In this document: piece by piece, positions 1 to 11,647 of the stretch
Position numbering within the stretch: the stretch's first letter is position 1
How the letters are laid out: each line of letters starts with the position of its first letter
Assembly (NCBI GenBank): GCA_009763385.1
Contig: CM019825.1
Coordinates: 16,933,621 to 16,997,620, forward strand
Direction: 5' to 3'
Origin: Coix lacryma-jobi var. lacryma-jobi
Taxonomy: Eukaryota; Streptophyta; Magnoliopsida; Poales; Poaceae
DNA: 64,000 bases
Translations under genes and position numbers: made by a program
Notes under the pieces: generated by a model
The model's input: the letters and a program-made list of their open reading frames with translations, nothing else
What the model was told of the DNA's origin: nothing
The model's database searches: none

Positions 1-2003
1 TAATTTTAATTTGACAATTAAATCTGCACTTTAATTAATAAATGCAACTTTGTTGAATTATGTGATTTTCTGTGTTTCTCCAAAAATCATGAAATTTGAC
101 ATGTGAGTTTATGTCGCTGATATCTATCTTCCTGATTAATTTCAGCTCTGTTTGAATAAGTATGATTTGTGTATAAATAAAGGGCTAATTAAAATAACTT
201 ATAAAATAAAAAGAAATTGTTAATCCCTTTTAGATTTGTATGACTTTTGGTTTTGTTTGACAATCAGGGGATCAGTAGCATGAATTGCTCCCTGGTTATG
301 GATTCCTTTATGCTAATAATCCTTTGTTGTTTGTTAGTTCCATAACCTTGCTTAATAGAAATAATAAAATTTGCTTAGTAATAAAATATAGTTTAATAGC
401 TAAGTTGGTTTTGTTGATTTGCAACTTTACCATAATGAAAGATTGTACGAATAAATGTCTACAGCTTAGAAAATTTCTATCTTTACCATGATCATGTCAT
501 AAGCATCCCATTGATCATGCATATGCACTTCTACGTGTAGATCTCGTTTCGGAAGGACCTGATCCTCAGTGGGCTTCTCCCGAGTGTGTGGATCCTGCTG
601 GATTTTCAGAATCTCCGGACTTCGCTAATCACCAAGGCAAGCCCCGGACATTAACCCTATCCTTGTATTTTTATAAAGTTATTTATATCACTTGAGTTAT
701 ATGATGCATTAAGTGAATAGGAGTTGAGTGAACCCTTTTTGATGCATTACCAACCTTGATGATTCTAATACTTAACCTTGATACCAGTTTTATGAAAATG
801 CTTAGTATGCTTAGTCATGCTTTACTACTTCAATGTAGTAGGTGCTTTTAAAAATGGTTGCTATGTTTTGGAAATCATGAATCTTGAGACAACATGATAA
901 CAATAGTATCTTACATCAAGAATGGAGTCTTGTTGTAAGGATACTCAACATAGGACCTTATCATTGTTGGCCTGCTGTGATTGAGACCTTTGAGTACAGC
1001 CCACATGCGGTGGTAAGCCTCATCTATAGCTATTCCGATACTTGAGAACGGCCAACCGCGTACTGGGAGTGGAGAGATGGCGGGAGTAGCGTGTACCCTC
1101 GGGGCTATGAGATAGTCGGGTTCGAGGTGTACTGTACTCTCGGGTGACGCTGGACCCGTTCTTGTATGGGAGGATCTATAGATAGGGTTGACATATGCAA
1201 GATTAAGTTCTACATATGTCGTGTGGTATTGAATCCCCAACTGGGTTTAAACGATTCGAGTCGCCGTGTTTCCTCGGATATGGAGCCTCAATCCACTGAC
1301 CCGCACCGTAGTAATGAATGGGATCTTTATGAAATGAGAATTAAAGATGTGGTATGTTTATGAAGGTTTGAGAATTTTTGGATAGTTATGAAATTTAATC
1401 TTGAGTTAAAACTTGAAAGTAGGGTTTTACTATTAGTAAGCTTTTATGCAAAAGAAATGTTTTGATCTTGCTAAAGCCTTACCTTGAATCCCTATAGCCT
1501 TCGTACCTAAGTCTTCTTCTCTTTTCTAGACGGTTAAGTCTTGTTGAGTACTTTTGTACTCAGGGTTTGTTAACCTTTGTTGCAGGTGAGTTCATTGATC
1601 ATCCTTTTGGTGGTCAATGTTTCTTCACTCTTGTGGAGGAGAGTGATAATGACTCTGATGTTTGACCTTGGGCAAGTAACAAAAGTTGTGTGGTATGTGT
1701 AATATAAAGTTCCGAACCTTTTATGTAATAAGTACTTATGGGTTGTAAACTTTTAAACTTAAGTTTCAATCTATGTTATATACCCTTTCCGCTTTTACTC
1801 TGATTTATCTTATCTATAAAACTGTTGTAATACTGTGATGCTTGACGAGGGAATTCCTGAAAAGAATGTAACGTGGATGATTCGGGTTTCCGAGGACACC
1901 CGACAGATCTCTTGAGTCATTTGGAACTCGTGCACGCCAATCAGAAGTCTTTAGGATAATGATGGGTGCATGTGGGCCACTTTATTCAGGAGGTTCTGCC
2001 ACA
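1..2003 (+). mobile_element. Gypsy-type LTR, left end outside window
   Basis: The segment ends at 2003 with TTCTGCCACA and interrupts the reverse-transcriptase/RNase H frame of the element to its right. It is related, in opposite orientation, to the solo LTR at 35680-39428: both have the AAGGCAAGCCCCGG motif (about 633-648 here; reverse complement near 37110), both have a GAGTACT..AGTACTCAGGGTTTGTTA block (1546-1574; reverse complement near 36080-36115), and both end in a TTC(T/C)GCCACA terminus. It contains no long reading frame. Whether it is a solo LTR or the 3' LTR of a complete element cannot be told, because its start is outside the window. The expected target duplication on the right would be aattg (2004-2008). 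Confidence 0.6.
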
Positions 2004-2193
2004 AATTGGTAAGGTATCCTTTGAGCTGTTCAAAGGCCCTGTTCGCTTCTTCCATCCACTGGAATTTATCACCGGCTTTGGGCAGTTTGAAGAAAGGTAG
2101 TCCCTTTTCTCCCAACCGTGAGATAAATCTGTTAAGTGCGACCATACACCCAGTGAGCTTTTGAATGTCCCTGACTGAAGTTGGTGGCTTCAT
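2004..2193 (-). pseudogene. RNase H start of gypsy pol, truncated by LTR insertion
   Basis: This frame starts MKPPTSVRDIQKLTGC and includes LNRFISRLGEKGLPFFKL, the typical RT-RNase H connection of Ty3/gypsy elements. It is shifted by one base relative to the upstream reverse-transcriptase frame. It breaks off at the LTR border (2003/2004), after which the codons belong to the inserted LTR. Confidence 0.8.
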
Positions 2194-2921
2194 ACTGATG
2201 ATAGCCGTGATCTGCTTTTGACTAGCCTCGATGCTCGGTGCCTAACGAGGAATCCGAGTAATTGGCCTGAGGGTACTCTGAATACACATTTTGTGGGGTT
2301 GAGCCTCCATTTGTAAGTGCGCAGTCGGGTAAAGGTTTCCACTAGGTCTGATATGAGGGTAGTCGGATCCTTTGTCTTTATAACCACGTCATCAACATAA
2401 GCTTCTGCGTTGCTGCCGATTTGGTCGCCCAAGCAATCTTGGATAGCCCGCTGATAAGTGGCTCCTGCATTCTTCAATCCAAAGGACATGGTTTTATAAC
2501 AGTAGGCACCGAAGGGAGTTATAAACGATGTCTTTGGTCGGTCTTCTTCCTTGAGAGCAATCTGATGGTACCCTGAGTAACAATCCAGAAAGGATAATAG
2601 AGCAGAACCTGCGGTGACATCAACTATTTGATCTATCCTCGATAATCCGAAGGGATCCTTTGGACAATGCTTATTGAGGTCTGTGTAGTCGAAACACATG
2701 CGCCACTCTGCGGAGTTCTTCTTCTTTACTAGTACTGGGTTAGCTAACCACTCGGGGTGGAGAATTTCTCTGATGATCCCGGCTGCGAGTAGTTTAGCTA
2801 TTTCCTTCTTGATTGCCTCTTTCTTCTCTGGTGAGAATCGTCGTAATCTCTGCTTGATGGGTCTGGAACCCTCCTTTAATTCTAACTTGTGCTCAGCCAA
2901 GTCCCTTGGAACACCTGGCAT
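2190..2921 (-). pseudogene. pol: Reverse transcriptase of gypsy element
   Basis: A 243-codon open stretch has recognisable Ty3/gypsy reverse-transcriptase blocks: the RRFSPEKKEAIKKEI entry, NPVLVKKKNSAEWRMC, NKHCPKDPF, LDCYSGYHQI, FGLKNAGATYQ and the catalytic AYVDDVV. It is in the same frame as the protease and gag pieces upstream, separated by a stop at 2985-2987. The frame is lost near 2240, so the end of the open stretch (RHRASRLVKSR) is out of frame. The enzyme would have copied element RNA into DNA inside virus-like particles. It is broken here. Confidence 0.88.
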
Positions 2922-2984
2922 GTCAGCCGGCTTCGAAGCAAATATATCTTTGTTTGCTCTGAGGAACTTGGTGAGCGCGAGTTC

Positions 2985-4013
2985 CTATTCTTCGGGTAGG
3001 TGAGCACTGATAACCACCGTCTTTGAGGGATCACCGGTTTCCAGGTCAATAGTTTTTGTAGAAACTTTTGCTGAGGGTTGGATAGTACCCGCCTTCTTGG
3101 TTGGGATTTCTGAATCTCTAGGTTTGGCGTTATGTACCATTTGCGCAAGCTCCTGTACTTCCAGGGCGAGTTGAGCTTTTTTGGCTATGTGAACAGCTTC
3201 TGTGTCACAGTCGAAAGACCGCTTTAAGCCGCCTTTGAAAGTTAGAATGCCCTTAGGCCCCGACATCTTCAGCAGAAGGTATGGATAATGTGGCACTGCC
3301 ATAAACTTGGCGATTCCTGGTCGTCCAAATATGGCGTGGTATGACGACTCGAAGTCTGCTACTTCGAAACTGATGTACTCTGTTTGATAGTTGATCTGAG
3401 TTCCGAAAGTGACGAGCAGTATTATCCGCCCGAGTGGTATAGCCGCCTTTCCGGGTACTATACCATAAAAGGGGGCGCTTGATGGTGTAAGTTGAGTTGC
3501 TAGGTCTAAGTTCATCTTGCGTAGGGTGCTTGCGAAGATGACGTTGAGTCCTGCTCCTCCATCAATGAGTACTCTTCCCAATTTGAACCCGGCGACCGTA
3601 GGATCCAGTACTAGCGGGTAATGCCCTGCATTTGAGACGCTGGTCCATTGGTCTGCTCGAGAGAAATTGATCGGATGCTCAGACCAATCAAGGTATCTGG
3701 GGGTTGCGGGTTCGGTTGACATGATTTCCCGCAAGGAAAGCTTTTGAAGGCGCTTGTTATCACTGGTGGTGACTCCCCAAAAAATAACATTGATGGTGCC
3801 TTTGGGGTGTTCGAAACCACCGGTGTCCTGTTGAGTGTCTTCGGCTACTTTCTTCCCCTTGTCTTTTTTATTTTTGAAGTCCGAATTCAGACCTCGCTCT
3901 TTAAGTTGTCGACAATGCCTAACCTGGTGTCCTCCTTTTGGATGGAAGGGACATGGGCCGTCTAGGAGGTCGTTGAAGCTTGAAGGTTTGTTCCCTTTCT
4001 TCTGAGGTTCCAT
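2985..4013 (-). pseudogene. Gag C-terminus and aspartic protease of gypsy element
   Basis: The 342-codon open stretch begins after a stop inside gag. A Cys/His cluster (CPFHPKGGHQVRHC) at about residues 20-33 is the nucleocapsid knuckle in its atypical Retand form. The protease core VLIDGGAGLNVIF lies near the middle, followed by AIFGRPGIAKFMAVPHYPYLLLK, the usual protease C-terminus. The stretch ends in a TAG at a place where related elements read on. The same frame continues into reverse transcriptase, as expected for one polyprotein. Confidence 0.82.
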
Positions 4014-4124
4014 GGCTGCAACAGTGTTGTCCCTAGTTCTTTTACGGGTGTTTTGCTGAGCAGTCTGGATTCCTCTCTGGTTATTTCCTCGATCACCCTG
4101 CGTGTTCCTCTCGGGGAAGCGCTC

Positions 4125-5351
4125 CTATGTGCGTTCTTCTGTTGCCATCATGGAGTTTACGACCCGATGGAACTCGTCGGTGGTGGTCGGGTCATGCTTG
4201 ATGAAATCCTTGCAATTGTACCTTTCGCAAATTCCATTGCCGAAAAGGTCAATTACTTCTCTATCTGTTATATTTGAGACTGTGGAGCGGATCTCAGAGA
4301 AGCGTCTGTAGTATTCCCGCATTGTCTCGTTTTTCTGTTGCTTGCAGGTTATAAGCTTAGTCCGAGGGTCTGATCTCTCTGGGACACCCGCAAAATTCTC
4401 TATAAAAATGCGGTGAAGTTGTTCCTAGGAGTCAATGGACTCGGGCTTAAGTCTGTCGAACCATGCAAGAGGCATTGTCTCTAGAGCCATGGGGAGAAAT
4501 AATGCTTTGACATCATTGCTTCCTCCTGCTAACTCAACTGCTTGAGCATACAGCCTGAGCCACCGTCTAGGTTCTGTTTTTCCGTCGTACTTGGAGTAGT
4601 TCTCGGGTTTGAACTTTCGTGGAAACGGGACTGCTCGGAGCCTCTGGGAAAAGCAGGGGAAGCGATCAACTGCGTTAGATGCTAAGATGTCGATTCCTTG
4701 ATATAATGATTCAGCTCCTCCTTCGACTTGGTCAGGGACTCGGTTGCCCAGGCGACTCCTGGCCGGGACTCGGCCAAGTCGCTCATGAACAAGTTGCTTC
4801 TGGCTTGGATGAGATGAGTCCTGATCGTCAGCTAGGGACTCAAGGTTTTTACCTTTGAGTTGTACCGCGGTAGTCTGAAGCATGATCAACCGTCGTTCTT
4901 CATCAGGGGTGCGGTTGTCTTTGGCTCCCATCTCTGTAGCTAAAGCCATGATGTTTTGGTAGGGTGTCTGATATACCTTGTGACCAACGACCCTCATGAA
5001 TTCAGGTTCGAGGTTGCGTGAACAGTCAGCTCATCGTCGATTGTGATCATTCTGGGACTGGATCTCCTGATCATGCTGATTACGAGCTTGACGTTCGGCT
5101 TCCTCTTCCAGACGCCTTTGACTATTATATTCTTCAAGTCGGACGTGGTAGCGCTCCATAGCCTCCTTGCGGTGAGTTGCTCGCCTTCTGCGAGTGTCTT
5201 TAGCTAGATTCTTCCTTAGTCTTTCTGCCTTTATAGTCTCGGTTTCACCGGGTCCTTTTGGATCGTCATCAAATATCATACTCAAGGTTTCGTCATCTCG
5301 GAAGACATCTGGAAGAGTCGGAGGTCGTAGAGACGACTGGTGTCCTGCCAT
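4125..5351 (-). pseudogene. gag: Gag of gypsy element, interrupted by stops
   Basis: Three open pieces (5351-5031, 4997-4425, 4322-4125) are in one frame and separated by single stops. The first piece is rich in Arg/Glu and predicted coiled coil (ERYHVRLEEYNSQRRLEEE). The second contains the capsid block FPRKFKPENYSKYDGKTEP..W, and the third continues it (MREYYRRFSEIRSTV). The start at 5351 is the first Met after the leader. The stop at 5031-5033 would be a CGA codon with one C-to-T change. There is a region of weak coding sense between 4013 and 4125. Confidence 0.8.
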
Positions 5352-5872
5352 GAAGACTTCTCGAGTGTGGCATTGGTTTATTGATCCTGGTGTAACTTCC
5401 TCGGTTGAGCTGAAAACGAGTCCCTACTGAGCTCCTGTCAGAGGGATCTGTTGAAGCTCTTGGGAGTTTAATCCAATCAACTCTTGAAAGCTTTTGGCTG
5501 AGTTACGCAGTCCAAATGGGATGCGGGTTTGGAATCCGAGTCCTTTCCGGATCGAGAGTTCGTATTCGAGTAGGAGTCGGATGACTCTGCCTGGTCCTCA
5601 GATTCTTGCGATTCTTGGATTGTGAGGTTTGCTAGGTCACGGGCGAGATGATCTGTCTTTGGCGTGGCTTGCGCTTCTGATTCAGTTTGAAGTTGTCGAT
5701 GCAGTTTCCCTTGATCATCCGCGATGCAAGTCCATGAGCCAAAAACAAAAATTTATCCCGCCGAGAACATGTTGAAGTGGTTCGTCGAGCTCTTGACCGC
5801 GGAATCGCCGAGAGACCCTACCTAGCGCGTCAGCTGTCGGTGTTTGTTAACTGGCAACTCGTCTTGGGGATT

Positions 5873-5892
5873 CCCATTGTTGGCACCAAAAG
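5873..5892 (-). other. Probable primer binding site
   Basis: On the minus strand TGGTGCCAAC follows four bases after a putative LTR end (GTGCGTCA). This is the position and the TGG start expected of a tRNA primer site, and the wording resembles other Tat elements. The primer tRNA is not identified. Confidence 0.45.
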
Positions 5893-7296
5893 TGACGCAC
5901 TGTGCCAACCACACAGCAAGCCGGAGAAGCTGGCTTCAAACGTGGCCCGGGTGCTCGGAAGTCCGATACGTGCCAGTCAGTTTGTCCTGCAACTAACAAG
6001 GGGAAGAATCGGTTAAATACAAAGCTGGAACATGCCGGGTGTGACCAGACAGTTCCAAAATATACGGCCCTGAAGCCACTTACGACGACATATAGCTATG
6101 GAAGCTATCTGCCAACAGGTTTAAAGATTGTTCGGCTATATAAGCAAAATTACGTAAATAACAGATTGCCGAACACATTTGCATGATAATTGTACTTGCA
6201 TGACGTATTTTATAAATTAAAGCTTAACCAATCCCGATTGTACAACCGAGTTGGGGTCCATGGAGATTGAACGTACAAACTGAGAATAATTAAACTAATC
6301 TAGAGCCTGCGCCTGCCGCACGACACCTAGCCATATCATAGATCAAACATACTCAGCGTGCACGAACCCTCACCACGTGACAACCTAGATACGATCCAAT
6401 CGGCTATTGTGATCAATTAGATCTACTACATAAAAGACTTTGCAACAATAATCATGAAAGAACAGAGCAGATCTATAAGAGATAAAGCCGATCCGAACGG
6501 TATCTAGATTGGGCAAAAAGTGTTACAATGAAATAAACATAATAAAGCATATAACACAAGGTAACTTAATGAATCTATTAAATCTTGCGAAATCTAATAG
6601 AGCCGATAACTATCTTGTTTATGCTAAGGTTACCAAGTAAGAGCATGTCGCACGGTACTTACTCATAGTCTTATCATAAACTAAGACTTCCCGATCATCG
6701 AGTAACGATCCGCCGCACGACCATTACCAACAAACGAGACTACTTGCATCATGCCTAAATCCGTCGCACGATACTAGACATAACAGCAAGGTTGTCGGGA
6801 CTTACGGAGGTCGACGGGTCGATGACTCCTCTCGAAGAACACGACGACACGACTTGGACTCGAAGATGGCACGGGGCCGGTTTGGTTGTATTGATTGTGA
6901 ACGTTTTTACAATAGCCTCAGGGTTTATATTTATACCCTGGCGTTCTACGAGTCCTAGGAGGACATGATTACAACGACAAAACAGGAAACTTATCTAAAA
7001 TACGATGTCTTTAAGCCTCCCTTAATAATCGGCACGTGCTAATAATGACAAGATCTCCCGTTGCTGAATCTTCCAATATGTCGTATTTGTCGCAAACCGA
7101 CTTAGCCTGAGGTAGTCGACCGCCGCGCCATATTGCCGAATCCACCCCCCGTTTGGCCAGTCGCCTCCACAGCCTTGCCGAATCGATTGGATTAGCCGAC
7201 CGCGCTTGCCATCTACCGAATCCCTCAGGCGGTGATTTCTCCCGAACCTGCGCCGTGCTGGCCCACTTGTCATAGTGCGAAAATTCTGTGTTAACA
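5893..7296 (-). mobile_element. Probable 5' LTR of the gypsy element
   Basis: The segment lies between the primer site and unrelated sequence and has TG..CA ends on either strand (plus-strand TGACGCAC at 5893 and GTTAACA ending at 7296). A TATA-like stretch on the minus strand (GGTATAAATATAAACCC, about 6930-6946) would be the promoter. The right border is a best guess, because the partner LTR is missing and no target duplication can be checked. Confidence 0.4.
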
Positions 7297-7307
7297 CTCA
7301 TACGATT

Positions 7308-7705
7308 TGTTCGGTGGGGATCGGCGTTCGTAGAACCCGACGAGTACACAGGGACAACGATTTATACTAGTTCACGCCGCTTAATAGCGTAATACCTTAC
7401 ATCCAGTGGTGGCGTGTGCCTTGTGTTATGATTCAAGATTCAATGATAGAGGTATATGCCCGCTTCCCCTTATATAATTGGGTGAAGCTTAGCACGTACC
7501 GAGTCCTCGTCGGTTACATCAGAGGAGTCTTATTCTAATTACAAGACTTCCTTTAGAACTCGACTAAGTTACAATGAGAGTCCTAATCCATGTCCACTTT
7601 GTAGCATGTCTTCGGATCTTCTCACGACGTCCAGGGCTGGTCCGAGTAATCATCTTCTGATGATGTCTCCGACATTCTGGTCCGTCACTTTTAGCTACCT
7701 CTTCA
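7308..7705 (-). mobile_element. LTR-like remnant (GATTTATACTAGTTC type)
   Basis: The string ACAACGATTTATACTAGTTCACGCC and the following TACATCCAGTGG resemble the U5 region of several grass gypsy LTRs. A TATATAA on the minus strand (about 7472-7478) could be its promoter. The sequence appears to continue right of two inserted MITEs, at 9039 to about 9145. The limits are uncertain. Confidence 0.3.
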
Positions 7706-8001
7706 TGACTAAAGGCCCCTAAATTTTAGTGGCTCCTAAACTTTAATGGGGTGTTTGTTACTTTAGAGACTAAAGCGGTGTTTGGTTCCACCCCACTAAA
7801 CTTTAGTCACTAAACTCTAGTCACTTTTAGTGGTTAAAATATCAAACACCCCACTAAAAGGGACTAAACATGCACTTTAGTCCCTTTAGTGGGGATGTTT
7901 GGCATTTTAGCCCCTAAAAGTGACTAAAGTTTAGTGGGGTGGAACCAAACACCCCCTAATTTTAGTGGCTAAACTCTAGGGCTCTAACCAAACACCCCCT
8001 A
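7706..8001. repeat. Nested foldback MITEs (GGTGTTTGGTT type)
   Basis: A perfect inverted pair lies at 7777-7810 and about 7920-7953 (outer arms GGTGTTTGGTTCCACCCCAC). Outer, weaker copies of the same GTGTTTG/CAAACACC and TTTAGTGGCTAAA words flank it on both sides. This is typical of the abundant grass MITEs that begin GGGTGTTTGGTT. It looks like one copy inserted in, or expanded from, an older copy. No clean target duplication is visible because the flanks are themselves palindromic. Confidence 0.7.
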
Positions 8002-8011
8002 AATCGGCTTC

Positions 8012-9028
8012 GGAAAAAGTCTACTTAACCCCCTCACCTATTAAGGGTTGTCTACTTAATCCCTCAACCTATGAAACCATCTGTTATACACCCTGAACTT
8101 TATAAAACCCGTTAAATTACCCCCTCAGGCAGTTTTGGACGGTGGTTTTGCTACATTTACAGTGGTTTTGCTACAATGACAACAGTTTTGGTTTTTTATT
8201 TTTTATTTATTTCGGTTGAATCTTTGGAAAATCATAATAAATCATAGAAAAATTATAGAAAAGAAAATCTAATTTTGTTGGACTCTACATGAGTAGATCT
8301 ACACAATGAATATATAATATGGTATGTTTTAATACAAAGTTTTTGTTGTAGATTTAAATCTGTTTTTTTCTAAAATTAATTGGAACAATTCATAACTATA
8401 CTTTCTATGGTCCATTTAGGGTGAAATTTTTCTGGTGACCTAGTTATTGTATTATTGAATTGCATTAAAAAATTTATACTCATTGGATCATATTTAACTC
8501 AGTTATAGATTTATTTAGATTTAACAAGCATAAACCCTAAATAAATCTATAACTAAGTTATACATGATCCAATGAGCATAAAATTTTTACTACGCGTCAA
8601 GCATACAATAGTTAGGCCATCATAAAAATTTTACTACAATTAGACTATACAAACTACAGTTATGAATTATTCTAAATTAATTACATAAAAGAATAGATCT
8701 AAATTTACAGCAAAAACTTTATACTAAAGCATATTGTATTATATATTTACTGCGTAGATCTACTCATATGGAATCCAACAAAATTGAATTTTCTATTTTA
8801 CGATTTTTCTGTGATTTACTATGATTGTTCAAAGATTCAACCAAAATAAATAAAAAAGAAAAAAAAACAAAACCGTTGTTACTGTAGCAAAACCACCGTC
8901 TAAAAAAACCGCCTGAGGGGTAATTTGACCGGTTTTGTAAAGTTCAGAGGGTAAAACAGATGGTTTCATAGGTTGGGGGGTTAAGTAGACAACCCTTAAT
9001 AGATGAAGGGGTTAAGTAGACTTTTTCC
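8012..9028. mobile_element. MULE-type foldback element with 10-bp target duplication
   Basis: The element starts GGAAAAAGTCTACTTAACCC and ends with the matching inverted sequence. The repeat aatcggcttc stands immediately before (8002-8011) and after (9029-9038) it. A 9-10 bp duplication and long terminal repeats point to Mutator-like elements. The inverted similarity does not stop at the termini: left-half words such as ATAAATCTATAACT reappear inverted in the right half, and the whole 1,017 bp folds about a centre near 8520. There is no reading frame, so it is non-autonomous. Confidence 0.88.
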
Positions 9029-9038
9029 AATCGGCTTC

Positions 9039-9637
9039 AAAGTCCAAACCGTGTAAAACAGGCAAGCTCTTCATCCGTCTGAGGGCACTCCGGTTAGCGA
9101 GTGATGGACCTAGGAACTATTTCGGCTCATCATCTTTATACAAACTAAACTAGTGATCCATTCTAACCGGAAATTATTTCACAACTCATTCCTAAATAAC
9201 CGAACCAGTCCTGAGTTTTTTTTTCTGTTCGTGTCCGTAAATAGCGCAGGCAATTTTTTATTTCTCCGTTCGTACCTTTTCGTTTTTTTCATGATCTGTC
9301 CATTTTTTCCCTCTTTGGATTTTCTTATAAATAATAATATAAAAACAAATAATAAATATAATATTAAGAGTATTAAAACCCTTGACTACATTTTGTGATA
9401 AACAAATATCTCGCCACAAACTTAAATCAACCGACAGTGATCAAACTGTAAATTCAAATCTTGAGTAATTTTTTATCTAAAATAAATATCTCCAAGCTTT
9501 ATGGATACATCAGTGCAATTTTGAGGGCTACTATGTGTGGGTGTGGCGCGTGGGCTACTGGGCTTGATATGTTGCTCTGGTTTAATGGGCTGGGCTGGTA
9601 TCGGTGATGTGACAGATGCTCCGATGGTAATCTTAAG
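9039..9637. other. Unassigned, AT-rich intergenic DNA
   Basis: The first 100 bases probably continue the LTR-like remnant left of 7706. The rest (short T-runs, no long frame, no clear repeat pair) shows nothing recognisable. Confidence 0.5.
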
Positions 9638-10512
9638 AAGAGTTAAATGCACGCGGGCCCTTGAATTTTTAAGTGTGTCCTATAGTCCTTTTAACTTTAA
9701 ACATACATTTCTGGCCTCCTAAACTTGTCACGTGATACACATAGGCCCCTAAACTTTAAAAATACATCTTGTGACCCCTAAACTTGTTAAGTGGTACATA
9801 ACAGGCCCGTGCTTGCTACGTGGACATTGTTCGCTGGCGTGGTATTGCTTCGTGGCGAAAAATATGCACCAAATCCCCTGAAACCCAATCTGCATCGCAG
9901 AAAACATGACCCCCGGTTGTCGATGATGCTTCTCCTAGTCGCAAGCATGAACGTGGCTCTGGTCGGCGATGCACGCACGACTCCGGTAGAAGAGCTCGCA
10001 CATACCCGCGGCTAGCTGCGGCACGACCGGAGCCACACGTGGAAGCATTACCGTCCGGAGCCACGGGCACACGGTCTGGCATGCGACTAGGAGAAGCATG
10101 ACATGTGGCTAGAGTTATGCATTCTACGATGCGCCACAACGCCACCTCACCCTCCACCTACTGATGCTCCCCTCGTTGTCCTTACAGACGACGAGCACCT
10201 CTGTGCGAAGGTGGCTCCTACGCCGATGACAGTGACCGTGACGCAGATTGAGTTTTAGAGAGTTTGGTGCATATTTCTTTTTGCCACGTAGTAACATCAC
10301 ATCAACAAAAAATAACTGCATGGCAAATATGGACCTTTATTGTACCACTTAACAAGTTTTGAAGTTTTGAAGGCTATAAATACATTTTCAAAGTTTAGAA
10401 GCATATGTATATCACTTAACAAGTTTAGAGGACTATAAATGCATTTTGAAAGTTTAAAAGCCTATGTGACACACACTTATAAGTTTGAGGATTTTCGATG
10501 CATTTAACTCTT
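9638..10512. mobile_element. Long-terminal-inverted-repeat element with GC-rich core
   Basis: The ends match as AAGAGTTAAATGCA and its complement. The inverted similarity continues for roughly 200-270 bp on each side (words such as CTAAACTTGTTAAGTGGTAC against GTACCACTTAACAAGTTT). The centre (about 9900-10240) is GC-rich and unlike the AT-rich arms, as in Mutator-like elements that carry captured DNA. No target duplication was found. Small frames in the core have no recognised product. Confidence 0.65.
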
Positions 10513-10555
10513 TCTAGAATTAGAACCACTAAAGATGAGTACTAATATATATACA

Positions 10556-11647
10556 AGATCAACTTGAATCAGGCGTGAGGAGAGAGAGCCGCCACCGTAG
10601 GGGGTGACTGCCGCCGCCGCCGTCGCTTCTATCTTCTTCATCGTTGGTCCCCCTCCCTCCTCCTCTAGTATCTCACCGGACATTGGCGGATTCAAGGGGG
10701 GGATGCAGCCCCCCTTGGCCCAAAATTACACATATCATTTTAGGTCTTACTAGTATAATTTATCTCTAAATTAGTCTAAAATCTCCCACGGGGTAGAAAA
10801 ATAATGGAAAATTCAGTCCAAATCACGTTAAAATCTACCAAAAATTTCTTGGGGGCCAAAAATACAAGCAAAATTTTGGTCCAAACTCGGCTTGCTATGT
10901 ATTTAGCCCCCCTCGTGGGCCGATTCTGCATCTGCCACTGTCACCGGAGGTCGGAGGGAGTGGGGATCCATCGTTTTTAATAAGTTTTCTAGTAGATCGA
11001 GCCATCTAGAGTTAGGGTTTCTCCATGCCAAGGATCTTGGTATTGGGGGTGTATTTCCTCCTCCTCCTTCCTGGTGACGGCGAGGAGATAAGGTGGATCC
11101 GGTCTCTTCACACGGTGGCTCTGTTGAAGATGAGGGCGACAACTTCGGCGTCAACATCTACATCGACAAGACACCATGAAGACTTTTGTTTTCGGGCTTC
11201 GGCACCAAGACGAAGATGATGTCGCCACCATGGAATAATTTTCTCCGGTCCCTTCTTCGATTTGTTGTGGTTGGATCTGGCCACGATGAAGGACTAGGGA
11301 GAATAATTTTCAGATCGGTCTTCCTCATTTTTCGGTGGCAGAAAAAACAAAAAGAAGAAAGACACAAGGAAGAAGAAAAAGTTTCTCAACTCCGTCTGCA
11401 GGAATGTTGGACATTTGTTTTCAGGCCGAAAACAATTGTTGCCGAGTATTTGGTTGTGTGGTCATCTATACGAAGCGTCAGTCAGGTTTGGATTTGAGAG
11501 TTTGAGTCTTTCACACCGTGCGTATAATATAGATGAGAATCAATTTCTGCATACATATTTTTTCCAGAGTACTTGTAATACGATGATATACCCGCTATAA
11601 TTTAATACAATTCTTCTTTCGTCTAAAAAAAGATCAACTTGAATCAG
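10556..11647 (+). mobile_element. Unclassified non-LTR retroposon with 17-bp target duplication
   Basis: The 17-mer AGATCAACTTGAATCAG occurs at 10556-10572 and again at 11631-11647. The DNA between starts GC-rich (GCGTGAGGAGAGAG) and ends in a run of A (11624-11631). Long target duplications and a 3' A-tract are the marks of target-primed reverse transcription by LINE machinery. No LINE enzyme is encoded. The length, after removing the nested hAT MITE at 10681-10940, is about 0.8 kb, long for a SINE. Part of the body recurs at 13245-13660. The family is not recognised. Confidence 0.75.
10681..10940. mobile_element. hAT-type MITE with 8-bp target duplication
   Basis: The ends CATTGGCGGATTC and (inverted) CAGTGGCAGATGC are hAT-like. 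The 8-mer tcaccgga is duplicated at 10673-10680 and 10941-10948. At 260 bp and without a frame it is non-autonomous. It sits inside the retroposon and is therefore younger than it. Confidence 0.88.

Larger units (their letters stand above)
2004..7296 (-). mobile_element. Decayed Ty3/gypsy retrotransposon, Tat/Retand-type
   Basis: On the minus strand the order gag, aspartic protease, reverse transcriptase, start of RNase H can be read from about 5351 down to 2004, where an inserted LTR cuts it off. The rest of RNase H, integrase and the 3' LTR are absent from the window. The domain order and sequence style (protease core IDGGAG, reverse transcriptase box AYVDDVV, an NKHCPKDPF block) fit the Tat/Retand branch, which lacks a chromodomain. 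Four in-frame stops and one frameshift show that it is dead. The right part (5893-7296) is the probable 5' LTR. Confidence 0.8.
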
